Origin: SZAS-103 sp036496805
GTDB taxonomy: Bacteria > Pseudomonadota > Gammaproteobacteria > Xanthomonadales > Xanthomonadaceae
Length of the DNA stretch: 64,000 nucleotides
NCBI GenBank assembly: GCA_036496805.1
Contig: DASXKN010000029.1
Location: 1-64,000, forward strand
Direction: 5' to 3'
Shown: piece after piece, positions 16,178-23,514 of the stretch
Layout of the letters: the number at the start of each line of letters is the position of its first letter
Numbering within the stretch: position 1 is the first letter of the stretch
Position numbers and translations under genes: made by a program
The notes under the pieces: model-generated
Told to the model about the DNA's origin: nothing
Database searches by the model: none
Seen by the model: the letters and a program-made list of their open reading frames with translations, nothing else

Positions 16178-17280
16178 TCCGACGCGAACGCATCTTCTGG
16201 ACGACGATCCTGGCGCTGGGCCTGTGCGGCCCGGCCGCGGCCGGGACGTTGTACCGCTGCGAGGGCGGACCGGGCGATCCGGTCAACTACGCCAGCCATC
16301 CGGTGGCTGGCATGAAATGCAAGGCGATCAGCTATGCCGCCGGTGGCGGCTCGGCGCGGAAGCATGCGGCTGCCGAGCCGGGCCCTGGAGCTGCTCCCGG
16401 GCCGGAGAATGTCGCCAGCCCGACAACGAATGCGATGGCCGGCGGCGCCATGCCCGCGGCCAATGCCGCGGCAACGCCCGTTCCTCCTTCGCCGCCAGCC
16501 GAGTCCGTCGCCATTCCGGTCGCTGCGGGTGCGCCGGCCCTGTCGCCGGAAGCAGCGCAGTTGCGGCAGCGCGCGCAGATCGCTTCGGCCAACGCGATCG
16601 GCTCGATGCCGCTGGCGGCCGGACACGGTGCGGCGCGGGTGTCGCACAAGACGCTCTACAAGTACACCGACGCCGCAGGCGTCGTGCATCTGGTGGACGA
16701 AGTCCACAAGCCGGCCAATATCAAGGCCGAGATCATCGACTCCCACACCGAAACCTGCAGCGACGCCATCCACTGCCAGGAAACCGGCTACGACAAGATC
16801 GGTCCTTATTCCTACGCCAACCTGATCGGCCCGTGCTATGCCTGCGGACTGCTGCCGGGCGTGAACTTCGGCCGGCTCGCGCTCAACACGACGGCCTACG
16901 CCGCCGAGATTTCCCTCGCGGCGCGCACCTATGGCGTCGATGAAGGGCTGGTGCGGGCGATCATCCACGCCGAGTCCAACTTCAACCCGAACGCCTTGTC
17001 CTACAAGGGCGCGCAGGGCCTGATGCAGCTGATGCCGGCCACTGCCGCGCGGTTCGGGGTGCAGAACGCCTTTGCGGCGGCCGACAACATCAGCGGCGGG
17101 GTGCAGTACCTGTCCTTCCTGTCCCGCCGCTACAACGGCGACGTCAAGCTGATCGCCGCGGCCTACAACTCCGGCGAGGCCAACGTGGACCGCTACGGCG
17201 GGGTGCCGCCATTCGCCGAGACCCTGCGCTACGTGGAGCGGGTCGGGACGCTGGCGGAGCGGTATCGGGGCGCCAAGTAG
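16174..17280 (+). CDS. Secreted lytic murein transglycosylase (SLT domain, DUF4124-like N-terminus)
   Basis: A 368-residue protein with a signal peptide (to about residue 23), a DUF4124-like segment (TLYRCEGG and again LYKYTDAAGVVHLVDE near 165-185), an Ala/Pro-rich linker (about 55-145) and a C-terminal SLT domain (about 245-365). The catalytic glutamate is Glu267 in HAESNFNPNA, with the family motif GAQGLMQLMPATA and AAYNSGEANV. It cleaves the MurNAc-GlcNAc bond in peptidoglycan, forming 1,6-anhydroMurNAc. The start at 16174 overlaps the stop of a possible leader peptide. A hairpin follows the stop. Confidence 0.9.
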   Translation: MIRRERIFWTTILALGLCGPAAAGTLYRCEGGPGDPVNYASHPVAGMKCKAISYAAGGGSARKHAAAEPGPGAAPGPENVASPTTNAMAGGAMPAANAAATPVPPSPPAESVAIPVAAGAPALSPEAAQLRQRAQIASANAIGSMPLAAGHGAARVSHKTLYKYTDAAGVVHLVDEVHKPANIKAEIIDSHTETCSDAIHCQETGYDKIGPYSYANLIGPCYACGLLPGVNFGRLALNTTAYAAEISLAARTYGVDEGLVRAIIHAESNFNPNALSYKGAQGLMQLMPATAARFGVQNAFAAADNISGGVQYLSFLSRRYNGDVKLIAAAYNSGEANVDRYGGVPPFAETLRYVERVGTLAERYRGAK

Positions 17281-17284
17281 CCGG

Positions 17285-17309
17285 CGTGGGCCGAAGGGGT
17301 TCGCCCACG
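17285..17309 (+). terminator. Hairpin after the transglycosylase gene
   Basis: CGTGGGC (17285-17291) pairs with GCCCACG (17303-17309) over an 11-nt loop, 5 nt after the stop codon. There is no T-run, so factor-independent termination is uncertain. Confidence 0.42.
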
Positions 17310-17391
17310 ACGGGGATGCGCGGTCTGGGCGCCTCCTGGAATGGCCGACGACGCCTGCGCTTGCCGCAAACGGACTGAACCGCAGGATCTT

Positions 17392-17591
17392 CGTCAAATT
17401 GCCGAATTCCCCGGCCTATCGGGGCGGTGCCGTGGCTCCTTCGTCAAATTGCCGGATTCCTCGGTCAATCGGGGCGATCCCGGGACTCCGTCGTCAAATT
17501 GCCGAATTCCCCGGCCTATCGGGGCGGTGCCGTGGCTCCTTCGTCAAATTGCCGGATTTCCTCGGCATTTCTAGGCGTTCCCGCGGCTCTT
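17392..17591. repeat. Four 50-bp tandem repeats upstream of petA
   Basis: Exact 50-bp periodicity, with units beginning CGTCAAATTGCCG at 17392, 17442, 17492 and 17542. Units 1 and 3 are identical over all 50 bases; units 2 and 4 diverge, mainly in the second half, suggesting an original 100-bp duplication. The central CCCCGGCCTATCGGGG of units 1 and 3 is a small hairpin. The array fills most of the 410-bp gap between the transglycosylase gene and petA and ends just before the likely petA promoter. No protein is convincing here. Confidence 0.92.
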
Positions 17592-17595
17592 GGCG

Positions 17596-17625
17596 TTGTG
17601 GGGCACTTGGCCGTTCCGTTACACT
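17596..17625 (+). promoter_or_regulatory. Candidate petABC promoter
   Basis: TTGTGG (17596-17601) and TACACT (17620-17625) are 18 nt apart and start 4 bp after the 50-bp repeat array. The leader to the petA ATG would be about 60 nt. Confidence 0.45.
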
Positions 17626-17689
17626 TCCCCGTCTGCGCCGGGAGGGGACTCGCTGGCGCGTGCGTTCACATGAAATCTGCGGAGAGTCG

Positions 17690-18295
17690 ATGGCTAACGA
17701 AGAGGTCAATACCGGCCGCCGCCGCTTCCTGACCGCCACCACGGCCGTGGTCGGCGCTGTCGGCGTGGCCGGCGCGGCGATTCCGTTCGTGCGCTCCTGG
17801 TTGCCGAGCGTCGAGGCCTTGCTCGCCGGCGGCCCGGTCGACGTGGACATCAGCAAGCTGGGCGCCGAGCCGGGCATGTTCATGCGCATCAAGTGGCGCG
17901 GCCAGCCCGTCTTCGTCTTCAAGCGCTCGGCCGACCAGCTGGCCATGCTGCCCACCCTGGACAGCCGCCTGGTCGATCCCAAGTCCGAGGTCGTGAGCCA
18001 GACCCCGGCCTTCGCCAGGAACGAGGCGCGTTCGCTCAAGCCCGAGATCGGCGTGCTGGTCGGCATCTGCACCCACCTGGGCTGCGTGCCGATCCACAAG
18101 CCCGAGGTGCAGCCGCAGCCGTTCGACGCCAACTGGAAGGGCGGCTTCTTCTGCCCCTGCCACGGTTCGCGCTACGACCTTGCCGGCCGCGTGTTCCAGG
18201 GCGTGCCGGCGCCGAAGAACCTCGAGGTGCCGCTGTACCGCTTCGTGGACGATAACCATCTGGTCGTCGGCGAAGCGACGAAGGGAGCCGCCTGA
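17690..18295 (+). CDS. petA: Ubiquinol-cytochrome c reductase, Rieske iron-sulfur subunit
   Basis: A 201-residue Rieske protein. The N-terminus has a Tat-like signal/anchor (GRRRFLTATTAVVGAVG), retained as the membrane helix. The 2Fe-2S ligands are in CTHLGC (about 127-132) and CPCHGS (about 155-160). It passes electrons from ubiquinol at the Qo site to cytochrome c1 in complex III. The ATG at 17690 has GGAG 5-8 nt upstream; the upstream open frame only reads through the repeat array. The gene is first in petABC and its stop overlaps the petB start (TGATG). Confidence 0.97.
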   Translation: MANEEVNTGRRRFLTATTAVVGAVGVAGAAIPFVRSWLPSVEALLAGGPVDVDISKLGAEPGMFMRIKWRGQPVFVFKRSADQLAMLPTLDSRLVDPKSEVVSQTPAFARNEARSLKPEIGVLVGICTHLGCVPIHKPEVQPQPFDANWKGGFFCPCHGSRYDLAGRVFQGVPAPKNLEVPLYRFVDDNHLVVGEATKGAA

Positions 18296-19566
18296 TGTCC
18301 GACAACATTTTCGTCCGGACCGCCAACGGCGTGATGGACTGGGTCAACGAGCGCGCGCCCGGCCTGATGCCGGTGTACCGCAAGCACATGACCGAGTACT
18401 ACGCGCCGAAGAACTTCAACCTCTGGTACTACATGGGCTCGCTGGCCCTGGTGGCGCTGGTCAACCAGATCGTCACCGGCATCTTCCTGACGATGCATTA
18501 CAAGCCGGGTGCCGAGACCGCCTTCGCGTCGGTCGAGTACATCATGCGCGACGTGCCGGCGGGCTGGCTGATCCGCTACATGCATACCACCGGCGCCTCG
18601 CTGTTCTTCATCGTGGTCTACCTCCACATGTTCCGCGGCCTCATGTACGGCTCGGGCAAGAAACCACGCGAACTGGTATGGCTGCTCGGCATGGTGATCT
18701 TCCTGGTGCTGATGGCGGAAGCCTTCATGGGCTACATCCTGCCGTACGGCAACATGAGCTACCACGGCGCCAAGGTGATCATCAACCTGTTCGGCGCGAT
18801 CCCCTACGTCGGCGGCACGCTGACCGAGTGGATCCGCGGCGACTTCGTGGTCGGCGACGCCACCCTCAACCGCTTCTTCGCCCTGCACGTGGTCGCGCTG
18901 CCGCTGGTGCTGCTGCTGCTGGTCGTGCTGCACCTGGGCGCGCTCCACGAGGTCGGTTCGAACAATCCGGACGGCGTGGACATCAAGAAGGGTCCGAAGG
19001 GCAATCGCTGGTCGCCCAAGGCTCCGGCCGACGGCATTCCGTTCCACCCGTACTACACGGTCAAGGACCTGTTCGGCGTTTCCGCCTTCCTGACGATCGC
19101 GGCCTTCATCATCTTCTTCGAGCCGACCGTCGGCGGCTGGTTCCTCGAGCCTGACAACTTCACCCCGGCCGATCCGCTGGTGACGCCCGAGCACATCAAG
19201 CCGGTGTGGTACTTCACCCCGTTCTACGCGATGCTGCGTGCGGTGCCCTCGTTCGCCGGCACCCAGATCTGGGGCGTACTGGTGATGGGTGCGGCGGTGA
19301 TGATCCTGATCCTGATCCCGTGGCTGGACCGCAGCGAGGTCAAGTCGATCCGCTACCGGCCGCTGCTGCACAAGGTGATGCTGATGGGCTTCGCGGCGAT
19401 TTTCCTGGTGCTGATGTACCTGGGCACGCAGCCGGCCGAGGGCCTGCTCACTGCCATCGCGCAGGTGCTGACCGTCCTGTATTTCCTGTTCTTCTTCACC
19501 ATGCCCGTGTGGACGCGCATGGGTACGCCAAAGACGGTGCCAGACCGGGTGACCATGCATGACTAA
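18295..19566 (+). CDS. petB: Cytochrome b subunit of the bc1 complex
   Basis: The 423-residue protein is a full-length bacterial cytochrome b with eight membrane helices. The heme-ligand His pairs fall in the helices around RYMHTTGASLFFIVVYLHMFR and FFALHVVALPLVLLLLVVLHL, and the Qo-site region PFHPYYTVKDLFG replaces the usual PEWY vicinity block further on. It oxidises ubiquinol and moves protons across the inner membrane. Translation is coupled to petA by a TGATG overlap and to petC by an 8-bp overlap. Confidence 0.97.
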   Translation: MSDNIFVRTANGVMDWVNERAPGLMPVYRKHMTEYYAPKNFNLWYYMGSLALVALVNQIVTGIFLTMHYKPGAETAFASVEYIMRDVPAGWLIRYMHTTGASLFFIVVYLHMFRGLMYGSGKKPRELVWLLGMVIFLVLMAEAFMGYILPYGNMSYHGAKVIINLFGAIPYVGGTLTEWIRGDFVVGDATLNRFFALHVVALPLVLLLLVVLHLGALHEVGSNNPDGVDIKKGPKGNRWSPKAPADGIPFHPYYTVKDLFGVSAFLTIAAFIIFFEPTVGGWFLEPDNFTPADPLVTPEHIKPVWYFTPFYAMLRAVPSFAGTQIWGVLVMGAAVMILILIPWLDRSEVKSIRYRPLLHKVMLMGFAAIFLVLMYLGTQPAEGLLTAIAQVLTVLYFLFFFTMPVWTRMGTPKTVPDRVTMHD

Positions 19567-20335
19567 GCGCCAGTCCCTTCTCGCCCTCGCATTGACGGCC
19601 CTGGCGGCCGTCGCCCCCGCAATCGCCTTCGCCGGCGAAGGCGAAGGCCTGCTCGAGGCGAACACCCACCTGACCGACCAGGCCTCGCTGCAACGCGGCG
19701 CCCGGCTGTTCATGAACTACTGCTCGGGCTGCCACTCGATCAAGTTCATGCGCTACGGCCGCATGGGCGACGACCTCGGCCTGAGCGAGAAGGAAGTCAC
19801 CGAGAACCTCAACTTCACCGGCGCCAAGCACCTCGACCACGTCAACGTGGCGATGAACCCGGTGGACGCGGCCAACTGGTTCGGCAAGACCCCGCCGGAC
19901 CTGTCGCTCGAAGGCCGTTCGCGCGGCCCGGACTGGATCTACACCTACCTCAAGTCGTTCTACATGGACGAGTCGCGGCCCTCGGGCTGGAACAACACGG
20001 TCCTGCCGAACGCCTCGATGCCGAACGTGCTGTGGCAACTGCAGGGCATCCAGCAGCCCGTCACCGAACCCAAGCATGGCCAGGATGCGTGCCCGAAGGG
20101 CGAGTCCAACGGCCAGTGCATCAAGGAACTGGTGGTCGATGAAAACCGCAAGGGCCAGATGACGCCCGAGGAATACGACCAGGCCGCCCGCGACATCAGC
20201 GCCTTCCTGCAATACGTCGCCGAACCGGCGTCGCTGCAGCGCGAGTCCTATGGCGTCTGGGTGATCCTGTTCCTGGTGTTCTTCAGTTTCCTGGCGTATC
20301 TGCTCAAGCACGAGTACTGGCGCGACGTACACTAG
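19559..20335 (+). CDS. petC: Cytochrome c1 subunit of the bc1 complex
   Basis: This 258-residue protein has a Sec signal (to about residue 25), a single c-type heme site CSGCH (residues 55-59) and a C-terminal membrane anchor (about 232-250) ending in HEYWRDVH. It receives electrons from the Rieske centre and reduces soluble or membrane cytochrome c. The start ATG overlaps the petB stop by 8 bp. sspA follows after 65 bp, the arrangement seen in many beta- and gammaproteobacteria, so petABC-sspAB may be one transcript. Confidence 0.96.
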   Translation: MTKRQSLLALALTALAAVAPAIAFAGEGEGLLEANTHLTDQASLQRGARLFMNYCSGCHSIKFMRYGRMGDDLGLSEKEVTENLNFTGAKHLDHVNVAMNPVDAANWFGKTPPDLSLEGRSRGPDWIYTYLKSFYMDESRPSGWNNTVLPNASMPNVLWQLQGIQQPVTEPKHGQDACPKGESNGQCIKELVVDENRKGQMTPEEYDQAARDISAFLQYVAEPASLQRESYGVWVILFLVFFSFLAYLLKHEYWRDVH

Positions 20336-20400
20336 CGATGGCTCGAGCGGCAGTGCCAGCGGAGTCGGGGACCGGCGTGCGTCCGGTCGGGGGAGGCAAC

Positions 20401-21036
20401 ATGGTTGCGAGTCCGCGTCTGCGTAACGCATTGACCCTGTTCTCCGCGCGCGACTGCGTGGTCTGCCATCGGGTGCGGTTGGTGCTGGCGGCGAAAGGTG
20501 TCACCTACGACCTGATCACGGTCGACCCGGCCAATCCGCCTGAGGACCTGGTCGACCTCAATCCCTACCACAGCGTGCCCACCCTGGTGGACCGCGACCT
20601 CGTCCTGTACGCGGCCTCGGTGGTCACCGAGTACCTCGACGAGCGCTACCCGCATCCGCCGCTGATGCCGGTCGATCCGCTGTCGCGCGCGCGCCTGCGC
20701 CTGGCGATGCTGCGCATGGAGCACGAGTGGGTGCCGCACGTGCAGTCGATCCAGCAGGGCAACAAGACCCAGGCCGAGGGAGCGCGCAAGCGCCTGCGCG
20801 AGCTGGTGATCGCCGCGCTGCCGCTGTTCAAGGCCAGCAAGTTCTTCCTCAACCCGGAGATGAGCCTGGCCGATTGCGCGATGGCGCCGATCGTGTGGCG
20901 CCTGCCTTCGCTGGGCATCGTGCTGCCGAAGGAATGCAAGCCGATCGACGACTACGGCATGCGCATCTTCCGCAATCCCGGCTTCCTGCGCAGCCTCACC
21001 CCCGAGGAGCGGATCCTGCGCGACATCGCGCTGTGA
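20401..21036 (+). CDS. sspA: Stringent starvation protein A, glutathione S-transferase fold
   Basis: A 211-residue GST-fold protein: thioredoxin-like N-terminal domain starting TLFSARDCVVCHRVRLVL, the cis-Pro region HSVPTLVDRDLVLYAASVVTEYLDERYP, and an alpha-helical C-terminal domain. SspA binds RNA polymerase holoenzyme and alters transcription under starvation and acid stress. The ATG at 20401 was chosen for its excellent GGGGGAGG 4 nt upstream; the frame is open further upstream to 20338. sspB follows after 13 bp. Confidence 0.93.
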   Translation: MVASPRLRNALTLFSARDCVVCHRVRLVLAAKGVTYDLITVDPANPPEDLVDLNPYHSVPTLVDRDLVLYAASVVTEYLDERYPHPPLMPVDPLSRARLRLAMLRMEHEWVPHVQSIQQGNKTQAEGARKRLRELVIAALPLFKASKFFLNPEMSLADCAMAPIVWRLPSLGIVLPKECKPIDDYGMRIFRNPGFLRSLTPEERILRDIAL

Positions 21037-21049
21037 TCGTGTCGGCGAA

Positions 21050-21502
21050 GTGACCTCCCGCATCCCGCCCGTGATGACCTCCAATCGCCCGTACCTGGTA
21101 CGGGCGATGTACGAGTGGATCAACGACAACGGCATGACGCCCTACCTGCTGGTCGACGCGGGCCATGCCGGCGTCATGGTGCCGCCGCAGGCGGTCAAGG
21201 ACGGGAGGGTGATCCTGAACATTGCCGCGCGTGCGGTGACCCAGCTCAGCCTGGGCGACCAGGAGATCCATTTCCTCGCGCGCTTCGGCGGCGTCAGCCA
21301 GTCGGTACGCGTACCGATCGCGGCGGTGCAGGCGATCTACGCGCAGGAAAGCGGCCAGGGCATGGCCTTGCCGGAGGACTCGACCGGCAACTCGCTGGGG
21401 ACGCCGCAGGCCGACGAGCCGGCAGTGGACCAGGAAGGACCGCCGGACAAGACGCCGCCGGGCGGCGGCCGGCGCGGACCGCGGCTGCGGGTCGTCAAGT
21501 AG
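21050..21502 (+). CDS. sspB: ClpXP adaptor SspB
   Basis: About 150 residues from a GTG at 21050, or 142 from ATG 21074; neither start has a strong ribosome-binding site. The folded domain (NRPYLVRAMYEWINDNGMTPYLLVDA, ARFGGVSQSVRVPIAAVQAIYA) matches SspB, which recognises the ssrA tag. After a flexible acidic/Pro-Gly tail the protein ends in RLRVVK, matching the ClpX-binding XB motif (LRVVK) of E. coli SspB. It delivers tmRNA-tagged proteins to ClpXP. Confidence 0.94.
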   Translation: MTSRIPPVMTSNRPYLVRAMYEWINDNGMTPYLLVDAGHAGVMVPPQAVKDGRVILNIAARAVTQLSLGDQEIHFLARFGGVSQSVRVPIAAVQAIYAQESGQGMALPEDSTGNSLGTPQADEPAVDQEGPPDKTPPGGGRRGPRLRVVK

Positions 21503-21536
21503 TCCGCGCACAGGGGCGGTATCCGCAAGACATCGA

Positions 21537-21560
21537 GCCTGCCCGAGCAGGCCAAAATTT
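21537..21560 (+). terminator. Hairpin plus AT-rich tail after sspB
   Basis: GCCTGC/GCAGGC (21537-21552) with a CCGA loop is followed by CAAAATTTT. The stem is short, but the position 35 nt after the sspB stop fits the end of the petABC-sspAB transcript. Confidence 0.45.
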
Positions 21561-21631
21561 TCCGATTGCGTTATCTTTGATCCCGGCAGGGCGGCAGCAA
21601 TCGCCGTCGGGGACCAGGCGAGGGGAAGGGC

Positions 21632-22435
21632 ATGAAGCTGGTATTTCCGAATGGCGAGCATCCGCAGGTGGTGCTCAACACGGGCATCAACAGGATCGGC
21701 TCGGCGCGCGATGGCGCGGTCGTGCTCGAGCGCCCCGGCATTGCGCCGGTGCACTGCGAGATCCACCAGAGCGGCATCGGCGTCAACCTGCAGGTGCCTG
21801 CCGGCGCCCCGCCGGTGATGGTCAACGACAAGCCGGTACGCGAGATGATCGCCCTTCGCGCCGGCGACACCATCAACCTCGGCGGCGTGATCGCGCGGGT
21901 GGCGGCGATGGACGCGCCACGCGCTGTGCCCGCCAGCGGCACGACCGGGACGATCCCTTCGGCCGACGACGACAGCGGCGCCACGCGCATGCGTGCGGCC
22001 GTGCCCAAGTTCGTGCTGCGCGGCGTGTCGGGGCCGGTGTTCGGCAAGATGTACCCGGTGGCCGGTCCGACCGTGATCGGCCGCGCGCCCGAGTGCGCGA
22101 TCGCGGTGACCGTGGACGAGATCTCGCGTCGCCACGTCGAGCTCAAGCCGGTCGCGGACGGCGTTTCGGTCGAAGACCTGGGTTCGGCGAACGGTACCTA
22201 TGTCAATGGCCAGCGCGTGCAGAAGGGATACATGAAGGCCGGCGACGAACTGCGCCTGGACGCGGTGCGGTTCATGCTGGTGGCGCCGGGGCAGGAAGTG
22301 GCCGCGACCCGCAAGGTCGAGGCGACCACCGCGGCCACGACCGGCAAGAGCGGCGGCAACGGCAAGCTGATCGGTGGCGTGGTTGCGCTGGTCGCGATCG
22401 CCGCGGTCGCGGCCTGGTTTTTGATGCAACACTGA
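21632..22435 (+). CDS. Two-FHA-domain protein with C-terminal membrane anchor
   Basis: The 267-residue protein has two FHA-like domains: residues 1-92 (INRIGSARDGAVVL) is degenerate, while residues 125-232 is canonical, with IGRAPECAIAV, EISRRHVEL and GSANGTYVNGQRV. The last 20 residues are a single hydrophobic helix (GVVALVAIAAVAAWFLMQH), so it is probably tail-anchored with both FHA domains in the cytoplasm. FHA domains bind phosphothreonine peptides. No Ser/Thr kinase or type VI secretion gene is nearby, so the partner is unknown. A near-perfect 16-bp duplication (GATGCA-CACTGACC) follows at its 3' end (about 22424-22455). Confidence 0.88.
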   Translation: MKLVFPNGEHPQVVLNTGINRIGSARDGAVVLERPGIAPVHCEIHQSGIGVNLQVPAGAPPVMVNDKPVREMIALRAGDTINLGGVIARVAAMDAPRAVPASGTTGTIPSADDDSGATRMRAAVPKFVLRGVSGPVFGKMYPVAGPTVIGRAPECAIAVTVDEISRRHVELKPVADGVSVEDLGSANGTYVNGQRVQKGYMKAGDELRLDAVRFMLVAPGQEVAATRKVEATTAATTGKSGGNGKLIGGVVALVAIAAVAAWFLMQH

Positions 22436-22460
22436 CCTGATGCAGCACTGACCGGGACGG

Positions 22461-23318
22461 TCACCCGGGCGGGGGCGTCCCGAAGCGCATCGAGAGGTCG
22501 ATCGCGCTCACGTGCTTGGTGAGTGCACCGATCGAGATGCAGTCCACGCCGGTCTCGGCCAGCGCGCGCACGGTGTCGAGTCCGACGCCCCCCGAGACTT
22601 CCAGCGGCACGTTTCCGGTGGCCCGACGCACGGCTTCGCGCAGGTCGTCCATTCCGAACTCGTCGACCAGGATGCGGTCGGGACGGGCGGCCAGCGCCTG
22701 GTCGAGTTCGTCCAGCGTCTCGACCTCGACGATCAGCGGCACGCCCGGATGCTTCGCGCGCGCCGCCGCCATCGCCGCAACGATCGATCCGGCGGCGAGG
22801 ATGTGGTTTTCCTTGAGCATCATCGCGTCGTGCAGGCCGAGCCGATGGTTGCAGCCGCCGCCGGCGCGCACGGCGTACTTCTGCGCCAGGCGCAGGCCGG
22901 GCAAGGTCTTGCGGGTGTCGAGGATGCGTGCGCGCGTGCCGCGCACGGCGGCCACGAAATGCGCGGTCGCGGTCGCGGTCGCCGAGAGCGTCTGCAGGAA
23001 GTTCAGTGCGGTGCGCTCGCCACTGACGAGGGCGCGCGAGTTGCCGTGCAGCAGGCACAACACCGCGCCGGCTGCGACCTGCTCGCCCTCGGTCACCTTC
23101 CAGTCGATCCGCATACTCGCGTCGAGCATGCGGAAAGTGGCATCGAACCAGGCTCCTCCGGCGATCACCGCATCCTGCTTGCAGACAACCCAGGCATCCG
23201 CGGGCGCATCGGGCAGCAGGTCGGCGGTGACGTCGCCCGGGCCGATGTCCTCGGCCAGCGCGCGCGCGACATCGGCGGTCACGAGGGCGGGATCGGGCGG
23301 TTGCAGTGATGTGTTCAT
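22461..23318 (-). CDS. nadC: Nicotinate-nucleotide pyrophosphorylase (quinolinate phosphoribosyltransferase)
   Basis: The 285-residue protein is a full-length NadC: N-terminal ALAEDIGPGDVTADLL, the TRKTLPGLR substrate-binding motif, GGGCNHRLGLHDAMMLKENHI, and VEVETLDEL. It converts quinolinate and PRPP to nicotinate mononucleotide in de novo NAD synthesis. ATG 23318 was chosen by homology. TACACT lies exactly 6 nt upstream of this ATG, so the mRNA may be leaderless; no Shine-Dalgarno sequence is present. It converges with the FHA gene, 25 bp away. Confidence 0.95.
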   Translation of the reverse strand: MNTSLQPPDPALVTADVARALAEDIGPGDVTADLLPDAPADAWVVCKQDAVIAGGAWFDATFRMLDASMRIDWKVTEGEQVAAGAVLCLLHGNSRALVSGERTALNFLQTLSATATATAHFVAAVRGTRARILDTRKTLPGLRLAQKYAVRAGGGCNHRLGLHDAMMLKENHILAAGSIVAAMAAARAKHPGVPLIVEVETLDELDQALAARPDRILVDEFGMDDLREAVRRATGNVPLEVSGGVGLDTVRALAETGVDCISIGALTKHVSAIDLSMRFGTPPPG

Positions 23319-23324
23319 GCGCAC

Positions 23325-23330
23325 AGTGTA
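23325..23330 (-). promoter_or_regulatory. nadC -10 box, predicted leaderless
   Basis: TACACT on the minus strand, with 6 nt between it and the nadC ATG. No good -35 box was found, so this rests on the -10 match and geometry. Confidence 0.35.
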
Positions 23331-23514
23331 GGGGCTGCGCACCGGAATTCGTGGTGCCCGGATGCGAATCGCAGGCAATGCTCCGGATGCCGCATGCGCG
23401 AGGACACCCGTCCGGCGCGCGACGGCCTCACGACGCGTGTCGGATGCAAGAAATCAGCGAGGGGTGGATCGAATGGACGGTTCGCGAAAGCGACCGCCCG
23501 CCAAGCAGGGTCGC

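Noticed and set aside
17341..17574. A 77-codon ORF reading through the 50-bp repeats
   Set aside because: 50 is not a multiple of three, so the repeats are read in shifting frames; no ribosome-binding site; better explained as non-coding repeat DNA.
17392..17591. CRISPR array
   Set aside because: Units are contiguous 50-bp tandem copies without unique spacers, and no cas genes are present.
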